Of a stretch of DNA of 64,000 bases, positions 1 through 10,256 are shown piece after piece (the first letter of the stretch is position 1; each line of letters begins with the position of its first letter). Location of the stretch: assembly GCA_018842655.1 (NCBI GenBank), contig JAGTWN010000004.1:3286001-3350000 (forward strand), given 5' to 3'. A model generated the notes under the pieces. That model searched no databases. It saw nothing but the letters and a program-made list of their open reading frames with translations, and was not told the origin of the DNA. The translations under genes were made by a program, and so were the position numbers. This stretch comes from Candidatus Pantoea haifensis. GTDB taxonomy: Bacteria > Pseudomonadota > Gammaproteobacteria > Enterobacterales > Enterobacteriaceae.

Positions 1-635
1 CTGGAGATGCCCAGCGAGCAGATCATGATGCGTATGCTGGCTTCGCTGTCGCGTGTTGATCAGACGCGCATCCGTACCGGGCAGCTTGACGATGAAGACT
101 GGGCGCGTATTTCTGGCACCATGGGCATTTTACTGGAAAAAAGAACATCTATATCGATGACTCTTCTGGCCTGACGCCAACAGAGGTCCGTTCTCGTGCT
201 CGTCGTATCTATCGTGAAAATGATGGCCTGAGCATGATCATGATCGATTACCTGCAACTGATGCGAGTACCGTCACTTTCAGATAACCGCACGCTGGAAA
301 TTGCGGAGATTTCACGTTCACTCAAGGCGTTAGCAAAAGAGCTGAATGTGCCGGTCGTCGCACTTTCGCAGCTAAACCGCTCGCTCGAACAGCGTGCTGA
401 TAAACGTCCGGTAAACTCTGATTTGCGTGAATCTGGCTCAATTGAGCAGGATGCTGACCTGATCATGTTTATCTATCGCGATGAGGTTTATCACGAAAAC
501 AGCGATCTCAAAGGCATTGCAGAAATCATTTTAGGTAAACAGCGTAACGGGCCAATTGGTACGGTGCGCTTAACCTTTAACGGCCAGTGGTCACGTTTTG
601 ACAATTACGCTGGCCCGCAATACGACGACGAATAA
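1..635 (+). CDS. dnaB: Replicative DNA helicase DnaB, C-terminal part, frameshifted
   Basis: This is the C-terminal RecA-like half of the hexameric helicase that unwinds DNA at the replication fork. Frame 1 opens with LEMPSEQIMMR and runs to about base 141. The rest continues in frame 3 with the Walker B segment MIMIDYLQLM, QLNRSLEQRADKRP and the usual C-terminus AGPQYDDE. The two frames join as ...LLEKR|NIYIDDSSG if one A is restored near 144-145. DnaB is essential, so a sequencing error is more likely than a real break. The gene starts outside the window. In E. coli alr follows; here a regulator gene does. Confidence 0.95.
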
Positions 636-649
636 CCTTTCCTTTGTGC

Positions 650-674
650 TGACATGCACAATCTGTGCATGTCA
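650..674. promoter_or_regulatory. Perfect 11-bp inverted repeat after dnaB
   Basis: TGACATGCACA, a 3-base loop (ATC), then TGTGCATGTCA. No T-run follows, so it is more likely an operator or a weak hairpin than a strong terminator. It lies 90 bp ahead of the Lrp-type regulator gene. Similar GTGCAT/ATGCAT words recur downstream of that gene (about 1278-1355), so it could be that regulator's own binding site. That last point is inference. Confidence 0.4.
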
Positions 675-763
675 CGCCTGTCATCAGAAAATAGTGTTGG
701 ACAACCCCGCTGATCATCAGGTTATCTGTAGCAAAGCGCCGCTTAACACGCTATGGAAGCAGA

Positions 764-1255
764 ATGACTCACGTAGACGATTACGATCTTAAAATCCTGA
801 CTTTATTACAATCAAACGGCCGCCTCACGAATCAGGAGTTAAGTGATTTAGTGGGATTGTCAGCCTCACAGTGCTCACGCCGCCGCATTAATCTTGAACA
901 GGCCAACCTCATCCTTGGCTATCATGCGCGCCTCTCTCCTGACGCCGTAGGATTAGGCATGGTGGGATTAATTGAAGTGCGCTTGATTAACCACACCGCG
1001 GAGTACGTTGAGAGCTTTCACCGTATGGTTGAACAGGAAGAGGCCATTGTGGATGCTTACAAAACCACGGGCGATGCCGATTACCTGTTAAAGGTTGCCG
1101 TTGCTGACCTGGCGTCGCTCAGTGCATTGATCAGCCAACTGGTGGCGGGCCATCAAAGTGTATCGCACGTCAAAACCTCGGTCGTGTTAGGGCGTTTGAA
1201 AGAAAATGGCTTAATGATGCTTCCTGAACAGAGTGTGCGCCAAAAGCGTGCGTGA
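764..1255 (+). CDS. Lrp/AsnC-family transcriptional regulator
   Basis: A 163-residue feast/famine regulator. The N-terminal winged helix-turn-helix (about residues 5-60, with LTNQELSDLVGLSASQCSRR) is followed by a RAM-type ligand-binding domain to about residue 150 (HVKTSVVLGRLKE near its end). This family binds amino acids and forms dimers to octamers. The ATG at 764 follows GGAAG at a sensible distance. It lies in the slot where E. coli has alr, upstream of a YitT-type membrane protein, and may regulate that gene. Ligand and targets cannot be read from the sequence. Confidence 0.85.
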   Translation: MTHVDDYDLKILTLLQSNGRLTNQELSDLVGLSASQCSRRRINLEQANLILGYHARLSPDAVGLGMVGLIEVRLINHTAEYVESFHRMVEQEEAIVDAYKTTGDADYLLKVAVADLASLSALISQLVAGHQSVSHVKTSVVLGRLKENGLMMLPEQSVRQKRA

Positions 1256-1400
1256 TGTGCGTTTTTGGTGCACACTGAGCGCAAGTAATGCAAAAAACGC
1301 GCACCAGAAAAGAATTTGTGCATGATTTGACGGCATGACATCAAATTTATGCATCAAAACCTGCAATAAAGCGCCTTAATTATCAATGGGATAATCGCTG

Positions 1401-1447
1401 GCACCAGCCAGCAGCCTGAAAAAGCTGCTGGTATGGTGCGTTTTTTG
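1401..1447 (+). terminator. Terminator-like compound hairpin before the yitT-type gene
   Basis: An inner stem CCAGCAGC/GCTGCTGG (1408-1415 with 1424-1431) sits inside an outer GCACC/GGTGC pairing (1401-1405 with 1435-1439). A run of six T follows at 1441-1446. It would end the regulator transcript, or act as a leader attenuator for the next gene, whose start is only 36 bp further on. Confidence 0.55.
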
Positions 1448-1482
1448 CATTTGAACCGCATCATTTGCAATGAGATAACTCC

Positions 1483-2097
1483 ATGGATAACGTCGTTCAG
1501 CCTTCTCGTATTCCCCATTCCCGCCTTGAAGACGCACTGGCCATCGTGATGGGCACCTTAATGGTGTCGTTCGGTGTGATTATGCTTAAGCAGGCGGGGG
1601 CATTAACCGGCAGCACTGCTGGCATCGCTTTTTTGCTGAGCTACCTGTCGCCGCTCTCATTTGGTAGTGCTTTCTTTCTGATTAATCTGCCGTTTTACTG
1701 GCTGGCTGTACGCCGAATGGGGTGGGAATTTACGCTGAAAACCTTCTGCGCTGTGGGCCTGGTTTCACTGTTTACCCAGCTTCATCCGCTTTTTGTTCAC
1801 TTTTCCAGTCTCAATCCTTTTTATGCGACATTGTTCGGTAACGTCATTATGGGGATTGGGTTTATAGTGTTGTTTCGTCATAAAGCCAGCCTTGGCGGCA
1901 TCAATATTTTGGCGCTCTGGTTGCAGGATCGCTTTGGCATCCGCGCCGGAAAATTGCAAATGGCAGTCGACACCTGTGTGGTGCTGGCGTCGCTGTTTGT
2001 TGTAAGCCTGCCGGTATTGCTCGCGTCAGTTGCAGGCGCGGTGATCCTTAATTTGATTATCGCCATGAACCATCGTCCCGGACGATACACAGTTTAA
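1483..2097 (+). CDS. YitT/DUF161-family membrane protein
   Basis: A 204-residue integral membrane protein with about five or six hydrophobic segments. The family signature is visible in GVIMLKQAGALTGSTAGIAF near residues 33-52 and in a second GG-rich turn, HKASLGGINILALWLQDRFG, near residues 129-148. YitT-family proteins are widespread inner-membrane proteins of uncertain transport function. It lies between the Lrp-type regulator and tyrB, so an amino-acid-linked role is possible but unproven. The protein ends in a basic tail, MNHRPGRYTV. Confidence 0.75.
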   Translation: MDNVVQPSRIPHSRLEDALAIVMGTLMVSFGVIMLKQAGALTGSTAGIAFLLSYLSPLSFGSAFFLINLPFYWLAVRRMGWEFTLKTFCAVGLVSLFTQLHPLFVHFSSLNPFYATLFGNVIMGIGFIVLFRHKASLGGINILALWLQDRFGIRAGKLQMAVDTCVVLASLFVVSLPVLLASVAGAVILNLIIAMNHRPGRYTV

Positions 2098-2145
2098 TGA
2101 CACAACCTGACCCGCTTACTAAGACCAATCATGGAGATCTGCACC

Positions 2146-3339
2146 GTGTTTCAAAACGTTGATGCCTATGCCGGCGATCCGATTCTGTCGCTGATGGAAG
2201 CCTTCAAACAGGACCCACGCGAGCATAAAGTTAATCTCAGCATCGGGCTTTACTACAATGAGCAAGGTATCATTCCTCAGTTGCAGGCAGTGGCTGCGGC
2301 AGAAGAACAGCTGAATGCTGAGCCACAGCAGGTTTCGCTTTATCTGCCAATGGAAGGGCTGAACGCTTACCGTAACGTCATTGCACCCTTGCTGTTTGGC
2401 GCTGAACATCCGGTGTTAAAAGCGGGCCGCGTTGCGTCGATTCAGACGTTAGGCGGTTCAGGTGCGCTGAAAGTGGGTGCTGACTTCCTGAAGCGTTATT
2501 TCCCACAGTCGAATGTATGGGTGAGCGATCCAACCTGGGAAAACCACGTCGCTATCTTTAGTGGTGCAGGGTTTGAGGTCAATACTTACCCCTGGTACGA
2601 TCCGGAAACCAACGGCGTGCGCTTTGACGCCTTCGTGGAAAAATTAAAAACACTGCCGAAGCAGAGCATCGTACTGCTGCATCCGTGCTGTCATAATCCT
2701 ACTGGTGCTGACCTGACAAACGCGCAGTGGGACATTGTGACTGATGTGCTCAACGCTCAGGAGCTGATTCCGTTCCTGGATATCGCTTACCAGGGCTTCG
2801 GCGCAGGTATGGAAGAAGATGCTTATGCGATCCGCGCGATTGCGGCGGCGGGTCTGCCGGCATTAGTCAGCAACTCGTTCTCAAAAATTTTCTCTCTGTA
2901 TGGCGAGCGCGTTGGCGGGCTGTCTGTTGTGTGCGACAGCGCAGAAGAGTCAAGCCGCGTGCTGGGTCAGCTGAAAGCAACCGTGCGTCGTAACTATTCC
3001 AGCCCGCCAAACTTTGGTGCACAGGTTGTGGCTCGCGTACTCAACGACGACGCGCTAAAAGCCAACTGGCTGGACGAAGTCGAAGCAATGCGTTTACGTA
3101 TTATTGATATGCGTAAAGCTCTGGTGCAGGTGTTAAGCACGGCACTGCCGGGCCAGAACTTCGATTATCTGCTGAAACAGCGCGGTATGTTCAGCTACAC
3201 CGGACTGAGCGCGCAGCAGGTTGATCGTCTGCGCGAAGAGTTTGGTATCTATTTAGTGGGCAGTGGTCGTATGTGCGTAGCGGGCCTCAACAGCAAAAAC
3301 GTCCATCAGGTCGCAGAAGCCTTTGCTGCTGTGATGTAA
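2146..3339 (+). CDS. tyrB: Aromatic-amino-acid aminotransferase TyrB
   Basis: A PLP-dependent transaminase that makes tyrosine, phenylalanine and leucine from their 2-oxo acids in the cytoplasm. I place the start at the GTG at 2146 ([13 protein letters not shown]), matching the E. coli protein. The upstream in-frame ATG at 2131 overlaps the ribosome binding site itself, since GGAG lies at 2133-2136. The product is then 397 residues, the usual length. The PLP lysine lies in [16 protein letters not shown], and substrate-site motifs [11 protein letters not shown] and [14 protein letters not shown] are intact. It is followed directly by a terminator. Confidence 0.97.
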   Translation: MFQNVDAYAGDPILSLMEAFKQDPREHKVNLSIGLYYNEQGIIPQLQAVAAAEEQLNAEPQQVSLYLPMEGLNAYRNVIAPLLFGAEHPVLKAGRVASIQTLGGSGALKVGADFLKRYFPQSNVWVSDPTWENHVAIFSGAGFEVNTYPWYDPETNGVRFDAFVEKLKTLPKQSIVLLHPCCHNPTGADLTNAQWDIVTDVLNAQELIPFLDIAYQGFGAGMEEDAYAIRAIAAAGLPALVSNSFSKIFSLYGERVGGLSVVCDSAEESSRVLGQLKATVRRNYSSPPNFGAQVVARVLNDDALKANWLDEVEAMRLRIIDMRKALVQVLSTALPGQNFDYLLKQRGMFSYTGLSAQQVDRLREEFGIYLVGSGRMCVAGLNSKNVHQVAEAFAAVM

Positions 3340-3357
3340 AACAGAGTGACAGTCATA

Positions 3358-3388
3358 AACCGCCGACACTGTTCGGCGGTTTTTTTTG
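3358..3388 (+). terminator. Rho-independent terminator of tyrB
   Basis: A 9-bp stem AACCGCCGA/TCGGCGGTT (3358-3366 with 3373-3381) with a six-base loop, running into a tract of eight T. Confidence 0.9.
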
Positions 3389-3485
3389 CTGAATACCAGA
3401 CGTAGCGGTTTTAATTTCCTGGTTGGGTTTACCTTTCCACCACATGTTGCACACTTAAAAGGTGTAAACGATTCAGGAAGGGACT

Positions 3486-3904
3486 ATGTGGTATCAACAA
3501 ACGTTAACGCTTAGCGAGAAACCGCGCGGGTTTCATCTGATAACCGATGAGATTGTCGGTAAGTTACCCGCGCTGGCTGACGTTAAAACCGGTCTGCTGC
3601 ATTTGCTGTTACAGCATACGTCAGCCTCGTTAACGCTGAATGAGAATTGTGATCCGACGGTACGCAGCGATATGGAACAGCACTTCATGCGCCATGTACC
3701 TGAAGATGCGCCTTATCAGCACGATTACGAAGGGCGTGATGATATGCCCGCACACATTAAATCATCAACGCTGGGCGTTTCGCTGCTGCTACCGGTTCAG
3801 CGTGGACGGCTGGTACTTGGCACCTGGCAAGGCATCTGGCTGGGCGAGCATCGTATTCATGGCGGAGCAAGGCGAATTGTCGCGACTTTACAAGGGAGTC
3901 ATAA
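3486..3904 (+). CDS. yjbQ: UPF0047-family protein YjbQ, frameshifted at its end
   Basis: A small conserved protein of the YjbQ family (usual length about 138 residues). Members are compact trimers, and weak thiamine-phosphate-synthase-like activity has been reported, from memory. Motifs [16 protein letters not shown] and [13 protein letters not shown], with the conserved histidines, are present. As read, the frame runs on to 3992 and adds about 30 foreign residues. One extra G in the run at 3894-3896 gives ...LQGES followed by TAA at 3902-3904, overlapping the yjbR ATG. That 139-residue product matches the family, so I annotate that end. The start at 3486 follows AGGAAGGGACT. Confidence 0.9.
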
Positions 3905-4227
3905 TGAACACGTCGGAGTTATTAACGTATTGTATGAGCAAGCCGGGTGCGGAGCAGAGTGTGCACAGCGACTGGAAAGCCACACAAATTAAAAGCGATG
4001 GCATGCTGTTTGCCATGGTTCATGAGGTGAAAGGGCGACCCGCGGTGTCGCTTAAATCAACCCCGGCCCTGGCTGAACTGATGCGTGACGAACACAAAGA
4101 CGTTTTTCCAAGCGAACACTTGAATAAATCGCACTGGAACACGCTGTTCCTGGATGGGTCGTTGAAAGATTCGCAGATCTACTATCTGGTCGATGCCTCT
4201 TATCAGCAGGCAGATGATGCGCGGTAA
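3904..4227 (+). CDS. yjbR: MmcQ/YjbR-family protein YjbR
   Basis: A 107-residue protein of the MmcQ/YjbR family, which has a CyaY-like fold and may bind DNA. The start [19 protein letters not shown] matches the E. coli protein, and GDGMLF-type and [20 protein letters not shown] segments are conserved. The C-terminus stops at [14 protein letters not shown], about ten residues short of E. coli. The start codon overlaps the restored yjbQ stop (TAATG), which implies translational coupling of the pair. Molecular function is unknown. Confidence 0.88.
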   Translation: MNTSELLTYCMSKPGAEQSVHSDWKATQIKSDGMLFAMVHEVKGRPAVSLKSTPALAELMRDEHKDVFPSEHLNKSHWNTLFLDGSLKDSQIYYLVDASYQQADDAR

Positions 4228-4238
4228 TGCTCTGATGT

Positions 4239-4270
4239 CCACTGTCCTCGTCAACAGGCGAGGACAGTGG
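4239..4270. terminator. Hairpin between convergent yjbR and alcohol dehydrogenase genes
   Basis: A perfect 12-bp stem CCACTGTCCTCG/CGAGGACAGTGG with an eight-base loop lies between convergent genes. No T-run follows on either strand, so it is either a weak bidirectional terminator or a transcript-end stabiliser. Confidence 0.65.
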
Positions 4271-4278
4271 AAGCAGGC

Positions 4279-5343
4279 TTATGCTGCCGTTTCTTCACGC
4301 AGTGAATTGATATCAATGACGAAGCGGTATTTCACATCGCTTTTCAGCATACGCTCATAGGCCTCATTGATCTGATTCATTGCAATCATTTCAATGTCTG
4401 ACGTGATGCCATGCTTGCCACAAAAATCCAGCATCTCCTGAGTTTCAGCGATACCACCAATCAGTGAACCGGCAATGCTGCGACGCTTGAAGATCAGATT
4501 GAAAACCTGCGGAGCAGGGTGATCGTGCTCTGGCGCGCCTACCAGCGTCATGTTGCCATCACGTTTTAACAGTGCAATGAAAGGATTGAGGTCATGCTGA
4601 GCCGCAACCGTGTTAAGAATAAAGTCGAAGCTGTTGGTGTGTTGTGCCATTTGATCGGCATCTTTGGAGACCACAACTTCATCTGCACCGAGGCGTTTGC
4701 CATCTTCAATTTTAGAGGGAGAGGTGGTGAACAGCACCACATGGGCACCCATCGCGTGGGCAATTTTCACACCCATATGGCCTAAACCGCCTAAGCCGAC
4801 GATACCCACTTTTTTGCCCGGACCCACGTTCCAGTGACGCAGCGGAGAATAGGTTGTAATACCCGCGCACAGCAGCGGCGCAACGCCTGCCAGATCCAGG
4901 TTTTCTGGAACACGCAGCACAAAGTCTTCATTAACCACGACTGACGTTGAGTAGCCGCCGTAAGTAATCGCGCCTGTTTCACGATCTTCACCGTTATAGG
5001 TGCCGACAAAACCATTTTCGCAATACTGCTCTAACCCTTCCTGGCAGCTTGGGCAGCTGCGACAGGAATCAACCATACAGCCAACGCCGACCAGATCGCC
5101 CACCTTATATTTTTGAGTCTGCGCGCCAACAGCGGTTACGCGGCCAACGATTTCATGGCCAGGCACAACCGGGAAAATCGTGTTTTTCCACTCATTGCGC
5201 GCCTGATGCAAATCAGAGTGGCAAACGCCACAGTACAAAACGTCGAGTTGCACATCATGCGCGCGGAGTTCGCGCGGTTTGTAATCGAACGGTGCGAGTT
5301 TGGATTGAGCATCCTGAGCAGCATACGCATGCGTGATATTCAT
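4279..5343 (-). CDS. yahK: Zinc-dependent alcohol/aldehyde dehydrogenase, YahK-like
   Basis: A 354-residue medium-chain dehydrogenase of the cinnamyl-alcohol-dehydrogenase/YahK group, which reduces aldehydes with NADPH. Catalytic zinc ligands lie in YCGVCHSDLH and PGHEIVGRV. The four structural-zinc cysteines lie in CRSCPSCQEGLEQYC. The Rossmann motif is GIVGLGGLGHMGVKIAHAMG. The protein follows E. coli YahK closely in most segments (for example APLLCAGITTYSPLRHW and KRDGNMTLVGAPEHD). It is convergent with yjbR and transcribed alone. In E. coli yahK lies elsewhere, so this is an insertion relative to that order. Confidence 0.88.
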   Translation of the reverse strand: MNITHAYAAQDAQSKLAPFDYKPRELRAHDVQLDVLYCGVCHSDLHQARNEWKNTIFPVVPGHEIVGRVTAVGAQTQKYKVGDLVGVGCMVDSCRSCPSCQEGLEQYCENGFVGTYNGEDRETGAITYGGYSTSVVVNEDFVLRVPENLDLAGVAPLLCAGITTYSPLRHWNVGPGKKVGIVGLGGLGHMGVKIAHAMGAHVVLFTTSPSKIEDGKRLGADEVVVSKDADQMAQHTNSFDFILNTVAAQHDLNPFIALLKRDGNMTLVGAPEHDHPAPQVFNLIFKRRSIAGSLIGGIAETQEMLDFCGKHGITSDIEMIAMNQINEAYERMLKSDVKYRFVIDINSLREETAA

Positions 5344-5533
5344 GGTGTCTCCAGTTTCGATGTGTCGTGAGTGTTTTTCGATGGTGCGGCAGACCGTGCT
5401 GCAGCAAACAGGGCGACGCCGGGCGTGCCAAAGAGGAACCGCTTAAGGATAGTCAGGGAAACGGCAGGCGTATATGCCTATACATGTCTGAATCTTGCCT
5501 GATTCTGCATTTTTCAGGTCGATCAGGCTGCGC

Positions 5534-5563
5534 ATAAAACAAGGCCCGCACAGAGGCGGGCCT
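5534..5563 (-). terminator. uvrA terminator
   Basis: On the minus strand an 8-bp stem AGGCCCGC/GCGGGCCT (5542-5549 with 5556-5563) is followed by TTGTTTTAT, just past the uvrA stop codon. Confidence 0.85.
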
Positions 5564-5570
5564 GAAAAGA

Positions 5571-8399
5571 CTACTTCTTCAGTAACGGCTTAAGGAAGCG
5601 TGCGGTATGTGATTTATCGCAATCTGCTACCGTTTCTGGCGTGCCGGCAATAAGAATTTCACCGCCGCCGCTGCCGCCTTCAGGTCCGAGATCGACAATC
5701 CAGTCTGCGGTTTTGATCACATCAAGATTGTGCTCAATCACCACGATGGTGTTGCCCTGATCGCGCAGTTGATGAAGCACTTCCAGCAATTGCTGAATAT
5801 CAGCAAAATGCAGGCCGGTGGTTGGTTCATCAAGGATATACAACGTCTGACCGGTTCCGCGCTTCGACAGTTCACGCGCCAGCTTCACGCGCTGAGCTTC
5901 ACCGCCGGACAGCGTGGTAGCTGACTGACCAAGACGAATATACGACAGGCCCACATCCATCAGCGTCTGTAGCTTACGCGCCAGGGCTGGCACGGCATCG
6001 AAGAACTCACGGGCTTCTTCAATGGTCATCTCCAGCACTTCGTGGATGCTTTTGCCTTTGTACTTTATCTCCAGCGTTTCGCGGTTATAACGCTTACCTT
6101 TACACTGATCGCACGGTACATAGATGTCCGGCAGGAAGTGCATTTCTACCTTAAGTACACCGTCACCCTGACAGGCTTCACAGCGTCCACCGCGTACGTT
6201 AAAGCTGAAGCGGCCCGGATTGTACCCACGCGAACGTGATTCCGGCACGCCAGCAAACAGCTCGCGCACCGGCGTAAAGATACCGGTATAGGTTGCCGGG
6301 TTGGAGCGTGGCGTACGACCAATGGGGCTTTGGTCGATATCGATCACTTTATCGAAATGCTCCAGACCGTTAACTTCGCGGTAAGGCGCGGGTTCGGCAA
6401 TCGTCGCACCATTCAGCGCGCGTTGAGCAATCGGGAACAGCGTATCGTTAATCAGCGTCGATTTACCTGAACCGGAAACGCCCGTAATACAGGTAAACAG
6501 GCCAACTGGTAGCGTTAAGGTGACATCTTTCAGGTTGTTACCGCGCGCGCCCGTGACTTTGAGCACTTTGCCCGGATCGCCTTTCACGCGCTCTTTCGGT
6601 ACAGAAATTTCTCGCTTGCCGCTCAGGAACTGGCCGGTAAGCGACGCTTCCTCAGCCATGATTTCATCTACCGTACCTTCTGCCACAATCTGACCGCCAT
6701 GCACACCAGCACCTGGCCCGATATCGATCACGTGATCAGCGGCGCGAATCGCATCTTCGTCATGCTCAACCACAATCACCGTATTGCCCAGATCGCGCAG
6801 ATGAATCAGCGTGCTAAGCAAACGTTCGTTATCACGCTGATGCAAACCGATGGAAGGCTCATCCAGCACATACATGACGCCAACCAGACCAGCGCCGATC
6901 TGACTCGCGAGACGGATACGCTGCGCTTCACCGCCAGACAGGGTTTCAGCTGAACGCGACATCGACAGATAGTTCAGGCCGACGTTGACCAAAAAGCTGA
7001 GGCGATCGCTGATCTCTTTCAGCACTTTTTCAGCGATTTTAGCCCGCTGACCGCTGAGCTTGAGGTTTTCAAAGAAACTCATCGCGTGACCGATGCTCAT
7101 CTCTGAAATAGTGGGCAGTGTAGTGTTTTCCACGTACACATGGCGCGCTTCACGACGCAGACGTGTGCCTTCACAGCTGGCGCAAGCACGGTTGCTGATG
7201 AATCGGGCTAGCTCTTCGCGCACCGCTGATGATTCAGTCTCTTTGTAGCGGCGTTCCATATTATTAAGGACGCCTTCGAAAGGATGACGACGTACCGAGG
7301 TATCACCGCGATCGTTGATATATTTAAATTCGATGCTCTCTTTGCCGGAGCCGTACAAAATCACTTTCTGCACATTCCCTGGCAGACTGCCAAATGGCGC
7401 TTCGATATCAAAATCGAGATGTTCAGCCAGCGAGCGCAGCATCTGGAAATAGTAGAAATTGCGACGATCCCAGCCGCGAATCGCCCCGCCAGCCAGCGAC
7501 AGTTCATGGTTTTGCACCACGCGGTCCGGATCGAAATATTGCTGTACGCCTAAGCCATCACAGGTTGGGCAAGCGCCTGCTGGATTGTTAAAGGAGAACA
7601 GGCGCGGTTCCAGCTCGCTCATGCTGTAGCCGCAAATCGGGCAGGCAAAGTTAGCAGAGAACAGCAACTCTTCCGCTTCGCTGTCATCCATATCGGCCAC
7701 GATCGCCGTGCCGCCGGAAAGCTCGAGCGCGGTTTCAAACGATTCAGCTAAACGTGTCGCCAGATCGTCACGCACTTTGAAGCGATCAATCACCACATCA
7801 ATGGTGTGCTTCTTTTGCAGTTCGAGCTTTGGTGGATCAGAAAGATCGCAGACTTCACCGTCAATACGCGCACGGATATAACCCTGCGTAGCCAGGTTTT
7901 CAAGAGTTTTGGTGTGTTCACCTTTACGATCTTTCACCACCGGTGCCAGCAGCATTAAACGGCGACCTTCAGGCTGCTCCAGCACCTGATCCACCATCTG
8001 ACTCACGGTTTGCGCCGCCAGCGGCACGTCGTGATCCGGGCAACGTGGCTCACCCACACGTGCAAACAGCAGACGCAGGTAGTCATGAATTTCCGTAATG
8101 GTGCCAACCGTCGAGCGCGGGTTGTGTGACGTGGATTTCTGCTCGATAGAGATCGCGGGCGACAAACCCTCGATATGGTCGACATCCGGTTTCTCCATCA
8201 ATGAGAGAAACTGGCGCGCATAGGCAGAAAGCGACTCTACATAGCGGCGTTGACCTTCCGCATACAGCGTGTCAAACGCCAAAGAGGATTTACCGGAGCC
8301 TGACAGGCCGGTTACCACGATGAGTTTGTCACGCGGGATGATCAGGTTGATGTTTTTCAAATTATGGGTGCGGGCACCACGAACTTCGATCTTATCCAT
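5571..8399 (-). CDS. uvrA: Excinuclease ABC subunit A (UvrA)
   Basis: The 942-residue damage-recognition ATPase of nucleotide excision repair. It dimerises, loads UvrB at lesions and carries two ABC modules. Walker A motifs are [14 protein letters not shown] near residue 31 and [14 protein letters not shown] near residue 640. Both signatures are present ([12 protein letters not shown] and [12 protein letters not shown]). Zinc-binding cysteine pairs lie in CPICGYS...CPTC and CEACQGDG...CDQC. The length matches E. coli (940). It diverges from ssb, and the shared intergenic region holds a LexA box, so SOS induction is expected. Confidence 0.98.
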   Translation of the reverse strand: MDKIEVRGARTHNLKNINLIIPRDKLIVVTGLSGSGKSSLAFDTLYAEGQRRYVESLSAYARQFLSLMEKPDVDHIEGLSPAISIEQKSTSHNPRSTVGTITEIHDYLRLLFARVGEPRCPDHDVPLAAQTVSQMVDQVLEQPEGRRLMLLAPVVKDRKGEHTKTLENLATQGYIRARIDGEVCDLSDPPKLELQKKHTIDVVIDRFKVRDDLATRLAESFETALELSGGTAIVADMDDSEAEELLFSANFACPICGYSMSELEPRLFSFNNPAGACPTCDGLGVQQYFDPDRVVQNHELSLAGGAIRGWDRRNFYYFQMLRSLAEHLDFDIEAPFGSLPGNVQKVILYGSGKESIEFKYINDRGDTSVRRHPFEGVLNNMERRYKETESSAVREELARFISNRACASCEGTRLRREARHVYVENTTLPTISEMSIGHAMSFFENLKLSGQRAKIAEKVLKEISDRLSFLVNVGLNYLSMSRSAETLSGGEAQRIRLASQIGAGLVGVMYVLDEPSIGLHQRDNERLLSTLIHLRDLGNTVIVVEHDEDAIRAADHVIDIGPGAGVHGGQIVAEGTVDEIMAEEASLTGQFLSGKREISVPKERVKGDPGKVLKVTGARGNNLKDVTLTLPVGLFTCITGVSGSGKSTLINDTLFPIAQRALNGATIAEPAPYREVNGLEHFDKVIDIDQSPIGRTPRSNPATYTGIFTPVRELFAGVPESRSRGYNPGRFSFNVRGGRCEACQGDGVLKVEMHFLPDIYVPCDQCKGKRYNRETLEIKYKGKSIHEVLEMTIEEAREFFDAVPALARKLQTLMDVGLSYIRLGQSATTLSGGEAQRVKLARELSKRGTGQTLYILDEPTTGLHFADIQQLLEVLHQLRDQGNTIVVIEHNLDVIKTADWIVDLGPEGGSGGGEILIAGTPETVADCDKSHTARFLKPLLKK

Positions 8400-8481
8400 T
8401 CACCTTTCCCGGATTAGAAGCACTCGCCGCGCCTTGCCGACACGACCAGAATAAACGCATCATTATGGCACAAAAAATAGA

Positions 8482-8497
8482 CTGAATAAATATCCAG
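8482..8497. promoter_or_regulatory. LexA (SOS) box between uvrA and ssb
   Basis: CTGAATAAATATCCAG fits the LexA consensus CTG-N10-CAG with an AT-rich centre. It lies 83 bp upstream of uvrA and 128 bp upstream of ssb, the same arrangement as the E. coli uvrA-ssb operator. Confidence 0.85.
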
Positions 8498-8624
8498 TAG
8501 TTTTTTGCTTTTTGGCGACTAAATGGTCAAAATTGGAACCCCGCTCGAAAGTGGGAACAGCGTCCAGGACGTGTTAGAATTGATCGTTTAGACTTTTAGC
8601 ATTAACTCATCGGGAGACAGCAAC

Positions 8625-9170
8625 ATGGCCAGTCGTGGCGTTAACAAAGTGATTCTTGTCGGGAATCTGGGTCAGGATCCGGAAGTGCGTTACATGCCAA
8701 ATGGTGGCGCTGTTGCCAACATTACGCTGGCCACGTCGGAAAGCTGGCGCGATAAGCAGACCGGTGAAAATAAAGAGATCACGGAATGGCATCGTGTGGT
8801 GCTGTTTGGCAAGCTGGCAGAAGTGGCCGGTGAATATCTGCGTAAAGGTTCACAGGTGTATATTGAAGGCCAGTTGCGTACACGTAAGTGGCAGGATCAG
8901 GGCGGCCAGGAACGCTATACCACAGAAGTCGTGGTGAACGTTGGCGGCACCATGCAAATGCTGGGCGGCCGTCAAGGCAACGCAGGCGGTGCTTCAGCGG
9001 GCGGTGCGCCAGCCAATAACAACAATGGTTGGGGTCAACCGCAGCAGCCACAGGGTGGTAATAACCAGTTCAGCGGCGGCGCACAGTCTCGTCCACAGCA
9101 GCCACAGAGTGCGCCGGCAAGTAACAACAACGAGCCGCCAATGGATTTCGACGACGATATTCCATTCTGA
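8625..9170 (+). CDS. ssb: Single-stranded DNA-binding protein
   Basis: An essential 181-residue ssDNA-binding protein acting in replication, repair and recombination. The OB-fold covers about residues 1-112 (start [19 protein letters not shown]). A disordered linker rich in Gly, Asn and Gln follows. The acidic tail MDFDDDIPF is the docking tip for partner proteins. The start is preceded by GGGAGA. It diverges from uvrA across the LexA box and is followed by its own terminator. Confidence 0.98.
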   Translation: MASRGVNKVILVGNLGQDPEVRYMPNGGAVANITLATSESWRDKQTGENKEITEWHRVVLFGKLAEVAGEYLRKGSQVYIEGQLRTRKWQDQGGQERYTTEVVVNVGGTMQMLGGRQGNAGGASAGGAPANNNNGWGQPQQPQGGNNQFSGGAQSRPQQPQSAPASNNNEPPMDFDDDIPF

Positions 9171-9193
9171 TAACGTTGATGATCAGTTCTGTG

Positions 9194-9222
9194 AAAGGCC
9201 CACTTGTTGGGCCTTTTCTTTT
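9194..9222 (+). terminator. ssb terminator
   Basis: A 9-bp stem AAAGGCCCA/TGGGCCTTT with a five-base loop, followed by the T-rich stretch TTCTTTTA. Confidence 0.9.
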
Positions 9223-9351
9223 ATTGCCACTCAGCCAGAATCGCATCGCAGCTCAACACGCAAGGCTCGATTAAGCAAACCTTTGCATTTTGCTGCTTTC
9301 CACAGGCATGCTAGTAAACCCAGTGACTGAACTAAGAGGCGGAGGTGTGAC

Positions 9352-10179
9352 GTGGAAGGGGTTCCGGCCATTTTTCCCTGTGAAAAAGATCGCGCGCAGT
9401 TTCAACAGTTGTCGGAGCTGCCAGGCATTGAACTTTATCAGGCCCACATCTCACGCTACGCCTTTGAACCCCACACGCATGAAGCGTTTGGCATTGGCAC
9501 CATTGAATCGGGCGCACAGCGTTTTCGCTATCGCGGTACGCAATATACGGCCCCGGTCAACTCGTTAGTGATGATGAACCCGGACGAGCTGCATACCGGC
9601 GAATCAGCGTGCGAGCAGGGATGGCGCTATCAAATGATCTATATCCAGCCACAATTAATGGATGAGTTAACCGGAGACAGCGGCTGGTGGTTCAAAGACG
9701 CACTGTTAACCGATCCACGGCTGGCGAAGCCGCTTTCCCAGGTGCTGACAGCGTTATGGCAGGCTGATTCTGCTCTGGCGCGCCAGAGTTTACTCTCAGA
9801 AGTGTTACGGCAAATGCGTCCACTGGCGCGGATGGCTACGCAACGGAAGCCAGACGCCAGGCATCGCTTCGATAATGTCCGCGACTATTTGCGCACCAAC
9901 CTGGCCGAGCCGGTACGGCTGGACACGCTAGCGGCGCTGGCGTCATTGTCACCGTGGCATTTTTTGCGCGCCTTTCGCGAACATTTTCATGTGACACCAC
10001 AGCAAATGTTAATGGCCTATCGTTTATATGAGGCCAAGCAGTTGCTGGCAAAAGGGGAGACACCTGCGGGCGTGGCGGCTGCGGTTGGCCTGACCGATCA
10101 GGCACATCTCACGCGCGCATTCGCCCAACGCTATGGCATTACGCCGGGCCGTTACCAAAAACAGGTGATGCGCGGCTAG
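9352..10179 (+). CDS. AraC-family transcriptional regulator
   Basis: A 275-residue regulator. An N-terminal cupin-like sensor domain (HTHEAFGIGTIESG near residue 42) is followed by the two-helix-turn-helix AraC domain from about residue 175 (LAALASLSPWHFLRAFREHF and AAAVGLTDQAHLTRAFAQRY). The start is GTG at 9352 behind a strong GGAGGTG site. A DMT-family transporter gene follows in the same direction 77 bp downstream. This AraC/EamA pairing is common, and the regulator probably controls the exporter in response to its substrate. The ligand is unknown. Confidence 0.85.
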   Translation: MEGVPAIFPCEKDRAQFQQLSELPGIELYQAHISRYAFEPHTHEAFGIGTIESGAQRFRYRGTQYTAPVNSLVMMNPDELHTGESACEQGWRYQMIYIQPQLMDELTGDSGWWFKDALLTDPRLAKPLSQVLTALWQADSALARQSLLSEVLRQMRPLARMATQRKPDARHRFDNVRDYLRTNLAEPVRLDTLAALASLSPWHFLRAFREHFHVTPQQMLMAYRLYEAKQLLAKGETPAGVAAAVGLTDQAHLTRAFAQRYGITPGRYQKQVMRG

Positions 10180-10256
10180 CTCAATCGCAATTTGCTACAA
10201 GCAATCCTCACCTCATTTCGCGACACTGCGCCGGTTCATCTATAAAGGAAGAGAAA

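Noticed and set aside
2131-2145. ATG start for tyrB at 2131
   Set aside because: That ATG overlaps the GGAG ribosome binding site of the GTG start at 2146, and the extra five residues are absent from the known protein.
3905-3992. 30-residue C-terminal extension of YjbQ
   Set aside because: It is out-of-phase yjbR sequence. One G restored at 3894-3896 gives the family's normal ending.
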